Part shown: in pieces, positions 36,601 to 51,600 of the stretch
How positions within the stretch are numbered: position 1 is the first letter of the stretch
Layout: the number at the start of each line of letters is the position of its first letter
Origin: Lanius collurio
Lineage: Eukaryota; Chordata; Aves; Passeriformes; Laniidae
Reading direction: 5' to 3'
Length of the DNA stretch: 64,000 bases
NCBI GenBank assembly: GCA_020086605.1
Contig: JACBWW010000016.1
Coordinates: 21,243,638-21,307,637 of the forward strand
Notes under the pieces: model-generated
What the model was told of the DNA's origin: nothing
The model's input: the letters and a program-made list of their open reading frames with translations, nothing else
Databases searched by the model: none
Program-made: the position numbers and the translations under genes

Positions 36601-39600
36601 CAAAGATGCACAAAAGAATTTAATGTTTATTTTGAGAGTTGCTCCACAAGCTCTGTGTCTAGAAAGTTTCTTTCCAGAACAGCTGCACAGTCTACCATGA
36701 GCCTTAAGGATGGTGCTAAGCTGGAAGAGGGGACACATTCTTCATCCCTCAGTCCACTTCACCTGCCATTCTACACATCAGACATCACCTAACCACAGCA
36801 AAACCTGGAGAACTTTTCTAGAATAAAACTCAGAATATACCAGCGCAGAAGCTGAAGACATTTCCTTCACAGATGAAAGGTCAGTGACAAACAGCCTCAC
36901 TTCAGAGGGCAGAACAGACACGAATCAGCAGTAGCCCCTATCAAGACAATAAAGGACATGATGCACAATGGGTTTGGGGCATGAATTCATTATCACTGAC
37001 TGCAAATACAATTCAAGCAATCAAAGAAAACAGCACTGGGAAAGAGGACAAGATAAATGGAGAAAGGCAGATATTCCAGGATCAGCTGAGATGCTGTCCC
37101 TGAATGCTCATCCCTGGGAAATTCTAAAAATGAGGGAGAGGCTTTGCTGGAGACAAGACTAGCCCTGCAACTGGCTGTAAAGGCATGGCATGCAGCTAAT
37201 CCCAAAGGGTGAGGGCAGCAGATTGGAAGGGATCAAAAGAAAGGAATCTGTTGCTTTGTCTGCCAGAAAACATTGGAAATAGATCTTCCTAAAAGTTGTC
37301 TCTTTCTCTCCTCCAACCAGCAATACCAGTACAATGAGAGACAAACTAAACCAGCCACCCCTACTGCCATGTCCACGACATTCTGCAGAGCCCATGGGCC
37401 AAACCCAGAGGTAAGCATAAGCAAGGTTACAGGAAATCTATGGTGGTGTGACCTAAATCACCTCCAAGAGCCCTGGGCCATCCCCACATGGACTCCCCTC
37501 CAGCCTGGTGTGTGCTTCCCTGTACCTGTGTTTAATCCATAAATCTCATCTCCTCATGCCCTGCCTGAATTTGGCTCTCTGCACACAGACCCAAGTGAAG
37601 GATGTTTTGGAGAGCCCAAAGTCTGGGTTTGGACAAGATAGCTGAAGGTTAAACACAAACTGAATCCCACAGGGGGAACAGTGGGACTCTGGGAGCAATT
37701 AATTGGCATGTACAAGAGTGCAACTCACAGAAGGGAAGGGACTGCTTCACTTACAGCAAATGGGACTGGTATGTGTGTACATTAGTACATTACAGAACCT
37801 ATTGTAAATCATCCTAAAAGCAACTCCATTAGTGGGAGGTACTTTTGACATGTCACCTCTGCGTTAGTCCCAACTTCTGCCAAATAACAGGGAAATCTTA
37901 AAGTCTTTCTGAAGTGGTTCCCAAGGGCATCTTGATATCTAAGCCAGGGGAACCCAGCCACTGCCTAGTGCAGTCCCAGGGAGTAGGTGAATGGCCAGTG
38001 CCCACGTGTGCCCAACCCAAAGCTATCCGGTCACCTCTGTGAAGTTGTGCAACTCTGACTGAAACTCATCACAGCCTCTTGTGCACTACTTCCAACATCC
38101 AGAATCATTTTAAGTAGCACCCAGAAGTTAGCCAAGTGAGCTAACATTTTCCTTTGAACCTCGGAGCCTTTAGAAACGTCAGTAAATTTTTATACAGTAT
38201 AGAAGCATGGTGTGCTTGCTACTTAACAATCCAGTTCTGTGCTGGATCTGTCACCACTACAGTAAAATGTTTAAGTGTATCGTGTGCTTATAATAAATAC
38301 TTTGCACAAAATTATTCATTCCACAGATGGACAAAAGGGACTTTAATGCTTACTTTGTTTGCAGAATGCTATATAAACCCTGCTAGTTACAGGCAAGAAT
38401 ATGGAAGCCGTTTTGTTCTATTAAATAAAGGAAACAAGGTTCCCGTTTTAAAATTGATTCAATGAAAACTATTAAGTAGCTGGCTGTGAATGCTTTGGGA
38501 ATTTATATACACACACAGACATATACGTTTTTACCTGATACTAATTTCCCTTCTCCCTTACCTCTTAAACAAACACACTATTAACCACATCATTCCCAAG
38601 GAGTTCTGCATGGGAAGAGCTCCAAGCGAAGAGGGCACAGCAATGCTCACTACCCAAATACTGCAGCTCTACCACATCTTCCAGCAGGAACAAAGGCAGG
38701 GTAAGCCAGAGGGTTTTCTCCCAGCAGATGCAATTTGATCCCTCCCACAGTCATGCTGGTTTAATACTAATAGCTGAGGAGGAACAGCCACAGCCCTCTT
38801 GTCTCTTGGCAGTATCAGCATCACTTTGGGGATTAGTCCAGAGCAGACTTTTGGCCAAAGAGTGATTTCTGAGAGTTCGTCTGTACTGGGGTTTGCCTTG
38901 ACTTCAGCTCCCTTTGCTGGTTTCAGAGCAACTGAGCTTTTATCCTGAGCTGAGAACAACCTGACAGCCCCACACTTTCTGCAGCCTGTTGCGAGCTTGA
39001 AACGCAAACCTAACCAAGAATTTTAACTGCTCTTTCCCCAAGGTTTTCAACCTTCCATGAGCAAAGGTCCTGGCTTTAAGGTGTAATTTTCTCTTGTGAA
39101 TACAGACTCTCTTTTTACCCTCAACCACCTCTTTAGTTTTCCTACTTAACACCAAGCAAGATGTGTGATAACATTATTCCTAAACATCCCCACAGTGACT
39201 GTGTGAGGCCACAAATGATGGGTTGTGCATCCAACTCACAAGAAAGTTGAGGGTTTGAAGAGAAAAGAGCTTCAGTTTAAATAAATCCAATTGTTTATCA
39301 AGAACCACAAACCAAAGCAACAGGAAAAAATACTAGAAAAAAATAATGCACATAATTAGGAAATGTCACTAGTTTTTTAAACACTTTCATAGAACTTTAT
39401 GTATCTATGCCTCTCTGAGCTTCCAGTAATATATTTCTAATCTGTCACAGCACAAGTCACACATCATAAAAAGTAATAATAACATGGCTCGAGTCAGAGA
39501 TCCCTGCACCCCTCACAGATACTCTGCTGATACTCTACTTCACTCTCTCAGATGGTGCATCCCATGGCTCCTCTAAGAGCTGCATACTAAGTCCAGATAC

Positions 39601-42600
39601 AAATTCTCACTTAAACTGAGACTGTTGTATCAGGATGATAATTATTCATGTCTTTGAAAACAGTAAGGATAATGTATCAAATCTTTTAGCTGGCAGGTTT
39701 TATTTTACAGCTTCATTGCTAATTTACTCTAACGACCTGTTTACTCTCTGGATTATGTATAGTCCATAATGGTTTAAATTACTCACCTGCTTGCACTTAA
39801 GCATTTGGCCTCTATAAAATGATAGGTAAGTGTAATGCAAATGTACTTTCCAATGATCAATGCCACACGTATCAAAATCTCAGCTGGGTAAACACAGCTC
39901 AAGCACACAGATTTATGCCAGCTTTAACCTTTGGTGAAGATTTGTGGAAATCTTTAATAGAGATGTTAGTTTGGCTTTATCTAATAGAGGTTTTAGCAGA
40001 GAAATCTCCAATTATATATTTTGAAGCTCAGACTACAAAGCCACATGAGTATCTTTAATGACGACACAGCAGCCTCTCTGTAGTCATATTAAAAGCAGCA
40101 GGATATGGTTTTAATCCACTTGGCTTGAGCAAATGCAACATTTGAGTAACTGCAAAATTGTATTCGGCTCATCTCATTTCATCAGTAGCTCATGAGTTTT
40201 CATGGCAACATCAACACCTGCAATTCTCAGGTGTACTGTAGGAGATTAAGGCAAGGCTCCAGGTTATTTTGCTCCATCTTGATGGGGCACCTTGACACCA
40301 GAAACTTCAGCCTGCAGAATCCCCAAGAGTCGTATATATGCAAAATCACACAATGTTTCAGCATAGGTTGTCTGTGTTCTTACTGAGATACAGCTCAGAA
40401 TCCAAATAAAACTGAATTAGCACATACAGGGAAGCTTCCCAACAATGATTTACTGACCAAATTACAACAAAATCCAAGCATTTGAAAGCCAGACTGGATC
40501 AGTAAAACCACTATGAATTTTTCACTACACACAGTGTAAGCATCCTGTTCTTATCAAAATCATAGAGAATTTTAAGTGATGCTCTTTTTTTTCCTGCAAT
40601 AACCAAACCTGAGAGATGCCCTTCAGCACACAAGATATACCAACAGTTTAACTTCAATATACAAAATGGCAGGGAGAAGCAAATAAAGGAGAAAGAACAA
40701 GAGAACTATTGTTAGGATCATTTAGCTATTCAGAGAAAGAGAAAGAAAATGCAAGCGTGTTTTCTTATGCAATAACAGTAACAATTGGCTTTGTCAGCTA
40801 ATTCCCTATAGGTTTTATTGGTCTCCAGTAGAGCCTTAGATGAAGAGCATCATGCAGATTAAATCAGTGAGGGCCTGGCATGTGTTTGGGAAATCCAGCA
40901 GAAGGAACAGAGATAGTTGTTTGAGACAGGAAAGTAACATTATGTGTGCAGGCACAACAGAGGGAACAAGAGGATAACAGGATAAAGTGATAAAGTGACA
41001 AATGATCAGGGACAAAGCAAATTATCAACTTTCCTGAAGACAAAGCAAGAAATATTATACCCAAAGCAGAGGAACATTAGAGCAAACAACAGTATTTATT
41101 CAGGACATGATGTGATCTAATCACTGGAAGAAAATGCTGAAGATTTATCCCATCATTTATCCCCTCAAAAGAAAAAAAAAATCACTAAGAAATAAGGAGT
41201 TTCAGCTCTTCTTGACTACAAGAGAACCCGTATTTGCCTCAGTATAATCAGGGACAAAACCTGCACAGAGGGGACTGTGTAAGTGAACAGAAGACAGGCT
41301 TGTCAAATGTGAAACACTTCACTAGTAGAAGGTCAGTCAACAAAATTAATTTGTGCAAGACTGACATACGGAAATAGAAGTACTGCTTTAGTGTTTATGC
41401 TTTGGAAATATTAAGGGACAAAACCCATGGAAATCTTCAATGCCGTTTTTAAAGCTGCTTTACAGGGAGGAGCTGCCCTTTAAGTTTGAGTGACTAATGG
41501 CAACGAATGTAATCTGTTTTTTATTTGCAGTGCCAGGCTCATTTGGCTTGTGTAAAATGCAACCCTTTGTTTGGTAAACAAGCAAATTAAACTGGTGATC
41601 CAGAGAATCTTGGAAACTTTACTTAAATAAAGGAGCCTCTCTCAAGTCATGGCTTGAAGTTGGAAGGTGTGTTTCCAGATGTTTATCACGGGCTTTGCTG
41701 TCAAGATCAAATAGGTAATATTTGCAAATATAGTCATGACATATTAAAAATAGAAGTAGTGAATAAACATCTATTTCTTCATAAAGAAACAGCCTCAGTT
41801 CCTCAGTGAAGCCAGAATAGTGCTGCCCAATATAATACAAGTTAATTAAAATACAGTTACATCCTTGGCAACACCCTCAAAAATGACAAATATCTATACC
41901 AATGTTATGATAGGGAGACTAATATAAAAAAATAAGGAAAGAAATGTATGCCCAGCAAGAACTGGATAATCCCTCCAGAACATCATTAAGATTTGAAATC
42001 TTTGGAAAGATAACCTAAGACATATGTGAACCTTGGAGGAATGTTCCACGTGAGGGGCTCCTCCCAGGCCGTGAGCAGGTCCATGCCAGTCAGGGTGACA
42101 CACTGACACCCCAAAAGGCAGACCCACACAGCATCACCCTGCTCCAGCTGAACTATGCCCACTTACTCACTGCCAGCCTGCCTGGAGCAGGAGTGCAGAT
42201 ATTCCCGGGGATTCATGTGAAGCAGCAATCTTCCCATGTAACCAGGGCAAACGCTGCTCCTTGCTGGAAGAGCTGCCTGTCCTGAAAGCAGCCAGAGACA
42301 TAAATGCAAGTGCAGCTGCTTGTGCCAGTAAGAGTAAATTGCTTTGCTCCCCACAGCTCTCAGCATCCCTGGGCAGAGCAGAGGCTGCAGTGACAAAGCC
42401 TGCGAGTTTCGAGTGTGTCTAAGGCTATTGCAAGGAGGAAGTCGGTGCCTCACAGGCACTGACTATTTCCAGATCATGGAAAATGCAAAACTGAAAACAA
42501 CTCGTAGATTCTCATGCTGCAGTTCTTCTAAAAAATAAATTATGCAAAAATGACACCCTCTGGCTGCCTGGGCTAAGCTGTTGTTTAACATCTTAGACGG

Positions 42601-45600
42601 GACTGCTGTCAGGTACTGACAGAATTTGGAAAATGCTTGCTACAGAAACCAAAGGCTAAACAACACTGAGAGACTCCAAGGACATTGCTGGCCAAAACAC
42701 TTGTTTCTCCCCTTCCTGCAGAACTACGAGAGCAGAAGCAGGATTCCCTCTGCTATGTTATCAACAGATCACTGTGCTGAACTCCAGGCAGTTGCACATA
42801 TTTAAATGCACAATTCAAGTTTAAAGTGTTGGGAAAGATCTAATCTTGGCCCAGTGACATACAGGGTGAAGTAACCCGTTCCTAAAGACCAAAGTTAGAG
42901 AAACTGGCAGTCAGAAAACACATCTTTCCGGCTACAAACAGAATAAGCTGTTAAGCAACCAGAGACATGATGAATCTAGAAGCCCTTACCATTGCTTTCA
43001 CAGGCCTACACTTCACAGCAAGGCTGGAACTGCCCTTGATTTATGCCCAAGCAACACAAAGTCTGACAAACTGAAATATGCAAAATGAGATAAATTGAAG
43101 CAGGTTCTTTCTGAGTTGGGACATCTCTTCCATCTCTAGTGAGTAACACAGTTAAGTACACAGGTAAATCCATTTAATCTGCTATTTCTCATTGTGAGGA
43201 GGTTAAGCTCAAGATGGCAATAAACTTCATTCTAAATTGTTTTGATTTTGTTGGTTTAAACTTGATCCTCAATGCTTGGATTTTTTTTTTTATTTGATTA
43301 TATACACTCTAACAGGAAGGAATGCAGAGGGCTCTATCCAACTTTCAGTTAGGATGATGAGATTACCTTGAATTTTGTAACACTGCAGCTGATATGTTAA
43401 ACTGAAGATAGAGTAGCCCCTTTGCCCCAAGGCACATGTGATTTCTAAGAATCTACATATGCCAATATCACTGTTTGGATATTAACTCAATGCAAAATCA
43501 GCAGCCAAAACACAAATTAGAGCTGGTGGTAAACCAATTCCCAATCTGTTTGGAACCATGCAATGAGGTCCCCCAGGAATTTGCTGCAATATTTTGGCTA
43601 CTCAGCCTGCTGCCCATGTACGTGGTCACAAGCAGACAGTAAGACCAACACCCTAATAATAAGCAAAATATGAAATACCATGATAGCTTGAGATAAAATT
43701 CTACCACACACTCATGCACTCGTTGTTTTTTTCCTCCACAGATAAATCATCAGCTGTTAGGGGCAAGGGGAATTTATACATTTTTTATCTCCTGGATCTT
43801 CCCTAACCCAGCACATTGCCAACACCATGTTAACGGTTTTTGAATATGCCCCTGAAGAACAAAGATACTCCTTTTGCCAGATCCCAGTATTTACAAGCAA
43901 GCCCAAATCTGTGAGAAAATTCAATTGAACGCAGATGGCAGGAAATTCCTCTAAAATGACAGTGGCCAAATTCAAACCACAAGACATGAAAATAACCCAA
44001 CGTACTAGACATGAAGAACATATCTTATAGATTTTTCCTCATGCAATTCACAATCTGTGATTGATTACTGGGAAGACAGACTGCAGATTTATTGGACTTC
44101 TGTAGAACAAGTATTCCATTTGCAACAATTAAATCTTATGTGGTTGAAAAATAGGTTGGAGGAACCAGTGGATGGCTCTGACACTGAGGAATGCATTTCT
44201 AGGTTGTCCGTAAGACTGTAGCTTGTTTAACTTTGTACTAGATCCCATTCTGCACTGATTTGTTAAGTGTAATTAGAAGGTTTGACTCAAAATTTTTGTC
44301 ACTGTATCAAAAAACTAGACTTGAGAAATATTATTTGTACTATCATAAATTTTTGTTCAACAACAGAAGTTGTCAGTCTTTTCTGTGATTTAACAGCTAT
44401 CTTAATCCTTTTGTGTCCTTAAAAAGAAAAGGTGCTACATACATGGTAACCTACAGATGGAGGCTGGACAAACTGCAGTGATGCTTCAAACTCAGATGAG
44501 AAGGAAGATGAAGCAGTTTCCATGCCAAAGGGACCAACTACGTGTTGGTGGCTGGACTAAATCTGGAAATCACTGGAACATCAGGAATGTGTACTCCTCC
44601 TCTGTGTCTGCTGTAAAACTCAACTGGCAACCTGAGGACAGAAAGGCAGGGTCTGGTATCAGACAAATCCCACCAACCTGCATCACAAGAAACAGAACAG
44701 CCATCTTCTTTCCTTTCGCTTTGCCTCAAATCCAAGTGAGCAGGGAATTCTGAAGGGCAGCACTCACATATTACATTTCTGCTACCACTTGTTTTTTCTT
44801 TAGTTCTAGCAAATTTTCAGGATTATTATGGTTTGTGTCAATACACAAATGAATTACTTGCCCTCCAGTTGTGGGCACTTTGGTTAGCCAACAAGAGACA
44901 GAAATGTTATCAAGCAGCTTAGCAACACCAGGAAATATGGGAAGAGCTTGCTGAGGAGAGCAGGGATGAGGCCTGAGGCTATGAATGGGTCTCCCATTAG
45001 GTACCACTTCTCTCACTGGTCCTGCTTTCTTACCACCACCCAGAGGAACTCAGCTCCTTCCCCTCCATTCCCAAGCACAGCTCCTGCTAGGACAAGACAG
45101 GCAGCAGAGCCTTCCTGCTGGCCCTCGTGGCAGGCAGAGGCTGCGTCCTGGCCACAGCAGTGTTGTACACACAGCAACAGACAGAAACCTGGCAGCCCCT
45201 TTGCTCTCTGCACCGACCCCAAAGCCCTCCCCAGCCTCTTCCACTGCACCCCCATCAGCTTTCATGGCAATTCTGCACACACATCCAACGGGAAGCAGGG
45301 ATCCTTGCTGACGCCTGCAAAGGATACAAAAAACCCACAACCTATTTTCAAGTTAAATAACATCTCCTCTCCCAGTCACGGGGAAACTGATAGTAAAGGC
45401 AGCATTTGGGCCCTGATGAGGACTTAGCAGCCTCTCCTCCAGGCACAGGAAGACAGTGTGGATTATCTGTTCTACAATAACCTGGTGAAATGCTCAAGCA
45501 AGAGCTGCCTGAGGATGTTGTTAGGCACCACCAGCTATGCTGGTTCTATGAACAGGAATACCTCTTCTTTAACTTGTCTCCAGGTACTTTTGAAATATAG

Positions 45601-48600
45601 CTGTGAGAGCCTGGAAAACAATCTGCCTTGCAGACAAGCTTTCTCTCACTCTGCCTTTATCCTCTCCCTTCTCCCTGCATTTCCTTTTCCAAAATAAGTC
45701 TTTAAACTTAAAAGTCCAAGGAGATATCCATGAAAAGGACAGTGAAGACATGAAAGCAATTATGACTCAATCATGAAAACACAAACAAGTCTGATTCTGA
45801 TCTTTCAGTAAACTTATATGGGTAGAAATACATCAAATTTATTGCAATTGTTACCAAATGACACTGGAAAATGCAATATCCAAATTCTAATTTCTGTGTT
45901 AGCTCTTGGAAGATAATCTCTCAAATAACTACATTCCAATGCTGTAAAAGTGCATCAAAAGAGATGCCTGTATAAAAAGGTGTTAGTGAATCCCTCACAT
46001 TTTAATACCTGAAGTGAACACTACTGAACCAGAACACTGATCTGAGGGTAAAAGTAATGCTATTTTGACTCACTCATCATCACTGAAGCCAATGAAAACC
46101 CTCCCAGTGAGCTAAATCAGACCCTTTTAAGGATGACAAAGAAAATCTGGTGAAGGTTAGCAGGAATGTGATATGATTAACATCTGCTGTTAGCATCCAC
46201 GAGAGAAAACGGGCTCTGTGCCTGACCCTGTGTTTTTAGGTGATACAATTTTTCAAGACTTTTGTTTTTTAAAAGACTGCTGAACCTATGGCATCCCACT
46301 GTCTGACCCTGAATTTCTCTCAGTTACTCTCATCCTGTAAACTCACACTAGCTGAACACAATGGCCAAAAACACATCCAGTCTTGATTTCAGGAGGCCAA
46401 GAGCTTTTACATATTCCAGGGATTCTTTACATCTCTTATTAAAATTTTATTACTTTTTTACATTTTATTAGTTTGAACTCAGTTTCCAGCCTCCAGTTTT
46501 TGCTATGCTTTCTTTCTGCTGCATTTAGAATCCTTTAATGTACAGAGTTTTATTGTCATCAAGTCACTCAACTGTTCTGATAAGATAAAAGGTCAAGCAC
46601 TCAGGTCTAGGAAGGTTTCTTCCTCTTTAATGCACTTTCTCCAACGCGTAATTTTCTCCTGGGAGCAGCATAAAATTCTCTAACACCTCAGTTTATGTAC
46701 TGCTATCCAGAATTCAGAATCACCTCAAGAGTTCAGGCTTCCGGGACAAGGTGTCCCTCCTCCTGCCCCAGTAGTATCCAATACCAATCTGGGCTAAAAT
46801 AATTTTTTCTTAGTGGGTTTCAACTTGTCAAATGACTGACAATGTACCTGTCACACTGCTCTGCTCTTGTCATCATTCAGCACTGGATGCACCTTCACAT
46901 CCTGCAGATGGTTCAATAAGCAGTGGTTTAGAAACTCCAGCCTCGAGAGTTAAAAGGCCTGACCACTCCATACACAAACCCACTGAATCCACCTACTTTG
47001 GACTTGCTACTGTCAACTACTCTGAGCCAGCCCTTTTATCTGTTTAGCAAATGTTTCAGCAATATCACATAATGTGTGTTGGGGGTTTTATGGTTTTTGA
47101 TTGTTTGAGGGTTTTTTTAAGAAAACCTCAACCCATTAACCTCATAACCTCAAGGAAACCTGACATCAGATTTCTTGGACAAGACGCACTTTCCTTACAA
47201 CCATGCTAAACTGCATGCCTTCGATACAGGCAAGTGTTGGAGTATCTTCAGTACTTCATCAAACCATGATATTGCCAAATATTAAGTACCATTAACTAGC
47301 TCAACACCACCCCATGTGTTCATTTGTTATATGTTTTGGTCCAACATCCATTTCATGCTACTTTTCAGAGCGATGCCATCAGTAAAAGTTTGAGGCATAA
47401 GGGAAAGAGCCACGCTAGTGATGTGACATATTAGCAGCAGTGTCCAAGAGCAGTCACAGAAGTCACAGCTCCTTAGTGCCAGAAACAGGACAGACACCCA
47501 TTGATTTAGTACACAATGATCAAACAGAAAGACAGGAGAAATGGGGAGAGGTGGAGGAAAGGAAAAGGAGCAGAGTGTGAGCCTTGCTCACAGTCAGTCT
47601 CAGTAGCTGCTCTATATCCAAGGAACACACTGCAGCAGCAGCTGGGGCTGCCAGAACCTCTCAGGGTATTAAACACCTCAGTACATAAGCTATCCTTTGG
47701 TATTATTAGTACAATTAATTTTAAGGGCTAAGAAGATCTCTAAGATCCCCACTGCCCTTTAATTTATTCTTTTGAAGCACCCTTTAACAGGGAGCTTTGG
47801 AAGACTCCTCCCATGCTCAGCTCTGAGCACAGGGTAGCAATCTTAACTCCTGCCAGCACTGCAGCTGGAGACAGGACCAGACATCCCCCAGCTGTGTGCA
47901 TCAAGAGGATGAACTCACTGCAGACCTCTGGGGTCAGCTTGGGCTTCATTCAAACTTGTGCACGAGTCAGCAAAGCTAACTGAGTCATATGCAATCTGCT
48001 TCCCACAGAGCCATCAGCTTTTGAGGATGAAGCAGTTGCTACTGCTGCAACATGAGTTTGTGTCACACTTCTGATCTCATGTGACTCAGGCCCACGTTCC
48101 CCATGCAACCAGCTATCTTATCCCTACAATTTCCATGTCCCAGTCTGTCTCCTGGCCATGCTGAGGGCAGCACAAGACAGCTATGTAGCAATGTTTGTCC
48201 AGTCACTCACCTCCCACTGCTGAAGCAGAGAAAGCACCAGAACAGCTCCTGCCCTCAGAGCAGACACCAGGAGAAGGAGATCACTCCAGCTAGTCAGAAA
48301 GACACTAAGTATGGAAAGGCCTGCAAAGTGAAAAGCTGACATGTGGTCTGGAAAAGCAAAGTTTCATTAATCTGAGGAGAAAGAATGGGAGATGGATTCT
48401 AGGAAGGTGGTTGGAGGGAGAAAGGCAAGTGGACAGTAATGATGCTATAGAACACACTGTTATTTGTCATTTAAAAAGGGAAACACAAGTGTAAGTGCAC
48501 AGGATGAAATTAAGGACAGAGAGCAGGAAATTACAGCCTCATCAGGGAGATCTCTTCAGTTACACAGAAGTTTCTCCAGAAAATACACTCCTGGGTCATA

Positions 48601-51600
48601 TGGAGAAATCACTAGTCAATCTGCAGTACTGTGGCAGGAGCAGGAGCATTTAGTCAAACAACTCTTCTCTGGCAGAATTTAGGACAGAGCACATCATACA
48701 ACACTTCTATATATAAGCATCAACAAGAATGGACAAAGGGTCTGGGGACTCAGATCCTCTGTTTCCCCACTTGCAAACAGGGGTAACTTCATGCCACAAG
48801 GGTAATGTAGAATTTAAAATGAACCAGTAGAGCCTGCAACACAAGATGCTGTAAAAAGTAGAGAATGCTATTGCTAAAATGGGGGAAAATCTAGTGGAGC
48901 AAAGACAAGGAGTACCACCCAGGAACAGAAAAAAAATGAAAGGATAAGGACCTAAAAAATCATATGACAAGCCCTACAAGAGCTCTGCTGTGTTTGCAGA
49001 ACTGCCTGAGTAAGAACACACTTATAGTAAGTGATGTCTAACTCGTGGGTGAATCACCCCTCTCCCCATTCCCTGCTCTTTTTGTAGAAAAAAAAAATAA
49101 AAAAGGTGCATACTTCTGTAGTGCTCTTCACACAAATTACTCAGAGCTGTGCTGGCTGGACATTCACAACACAAATACTTTCCGCTGATGTTGCCCATGG
49201 TGACAACTCCTTCAGCATCTAACTGGAAGCCCTGCTGGGCAGCTATTCTACCAGGAAAGGTGAAGGTACAATCACCCTCTACAGCCACTGATTTTGCCAG
49301 GTTTTTCCTTCTCCTGCCTTGAGCTGCTCCCTGCCCAGGTACTGTCAGCACACCCCTGGATCCTGATAACCCTGGTAAACACTCAACTAGTACTGGAAAA
49401 AGAAGGATACAAGTATCTAATTTGACTGACTGCACCTTTCACACCCGGGTGAGCAGAGATGCAACACTGCCTATGCCCACAGTGGGTGGGATCTCCAGGA
49501 TCTCAAGCCTGGAGCCAAAAGACATATCCACTGCATGAATTACAAATTGCTCTTTAGGGAAAACAAAACTAAACAAAAGAAACTCCACCTTTAACAAGTA
49601 CTGATGATGCATATCTATCAGAGGTAAAAAAATTCAGAAGCAATTACAGATCCCTAGAGGGGAGCAGATAAAAGCGAACAGGAAATAACCAGAGGAATTC
49701 CAAAATCTTCCTGGGAGGAAGATTTCTACAATATGCTGTACGAAGGTCAGCACAAACCAGCACAAGCAGCAGAGTTGCATTTAAACCTCCACATATTACT
49801 GATGATCTCAATCACACGCTGGGGCACTGAACTGGTCAAGTGAGCTGGATCCACCAGGTAAAAAGACAGCACAAACTGGAAGTGCTGTGGAGGTGGCTGA
49901 TGTTACGAGCAGGGTTTGCTGTGACCGAGCACTGAAACACTTTCCCTGGGGTGACAGGACAGAGTTACGTTCAGCCTACAGCCGTGTCTTTGATGGCAAT
50001 GCCCCTCTCTGTGCCACACATCAACTGTTTGATGGGGAATTTGCTTAGCAGCCCCCGGAACGGTCTCAAGGTCAGGGAAATTTTGCCTGGTCACAGCGCG
50101 GTGCTGGTCCAGTGGCAATTCAATAGCAAGATTCTCTCTCGAAGTACTCCTGACGCCATTCTCCTCTGCACGAGTAAACAACAAAGAAGTCATTTCAGTT
50201 TCTGTAAACATGTTTTTCTTCATGAGCTGGCTGCTTGGTGTGCATTACATGCCGTGCTGGCACGGGCTGAGATGTCTTACAAAAACGCTTTCCACTAATA
50301 CTGGAATCTTTCTACTCTGAAGGAATGCTGGGTTGCACAAGAGAGGCATCAAGAATCCGTTCTGCCTTTTCCCCCACAATTTCAGATACCGAAGAATTGG
50401 TTTTATGTTAATTTCCCATTCCAGTTTTACAAAGCCCTTGGGTGTGAGTCAAAATTACAAAAGAACTTTTCTTCCTCTGTTTTTTCAGAGAAGGAGAAGA
50501 AAATGATAATATTTAAATAAAGCTGAATAAGTACTTACTAGACTGAAATAAGAACATTGATTGTTACAGAATGGAACAGCCACATTCTGTTCTCACTCTA
50601 ACTGAATAAACAGAATAAATACAGTTCATGCTATGAGAGCAAATGAAGAGAGAGTTTTACACCTACAATTTTATATAAGAAATAGATCGGTAGATAACTG
50701 GTGTGGGAACTTGAAAATAAGCAAACCAGGAAAATATTTTGTTTCGCAATTGGGATGCTTTTTCGCATCCATAAATTGGAGTTATGACTGACTACACTTG
50801 AGTGTGTTTTCCTTCCCCTCTGGGCTTGATTCTTACAACTCTTCCAATGGAACTGGCAGAGGATGATGTCCCTGATATGATTTTGATGAAAACCTGTTAT
50901 TATAACTATGTAATTTTTGCTCTTTATGAATGAATACTCGAAGGTTCCACTGGGGATCTCCTGTCATGTTCTGACAGGAGTCCCCATTCTTCCTAGAGAA
51001 GCGAGGAAAAGCATGTAGTACTTACTTCAGACTTGTATGTCTGTTATGAGTTGGAAACTTAAATATAACCAGCACTGCAGCTAGACTGTGAATCTCCAAA
51101 TGCTGCCACCTCCAAGATAAATTAAACATCTAACTCCTCCCTCCCCTGAGGTGTCATTCACAGATTCTTACCAAGTCAGCAAGGCTCTCCCGGACACTCT
51201 GCAGTAACCAACTGATCAAGAGGGCATTTCACAAATACAGGGACTGTGATGTACTGTGGGCAGTGGATCACAGAAGGAATTCGAATATAAAGTCCATTAA
51301 AAGTCAGCAGGATTCGTACTGTTCCATTTAAGAAAAATAATTTTTGAAGCACTTTTGGTTAATGTGTACTTGTCAGCCTTTATAGAGATTCTCCATGCCC
51401 ATAAAAACTCTTTATCTAGTCTTTTGTGCCAAAAAATACCAGCCTGGCTTCATCTCCTTTGAAAGCTAATCAAAAGCTGTGCCTCAATTCACTACAGCCT
51501 ATCCTAAACTTTACATTTAAAATTCAGTACTGCATTGATTCCATCTAATTTGGGAGCATCAGAGCCTTTTACAAGAGTCAAGAGAGACACCCACAACTTC

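Noticed and set aside
44948..45427. 159-codon plus-strand open frame with overlapping minus-strand frames
   Set aside because: Both strands are open over the same GC-richer bases, with no domain, no homologue recognised and no convincing splice context.
49022..49435. 137-codon minus-strand open frame
   Set aside because: No recognised motif. It runs through a poly-T/A stretch giving a Phe run, and shows no clear splice or start context.
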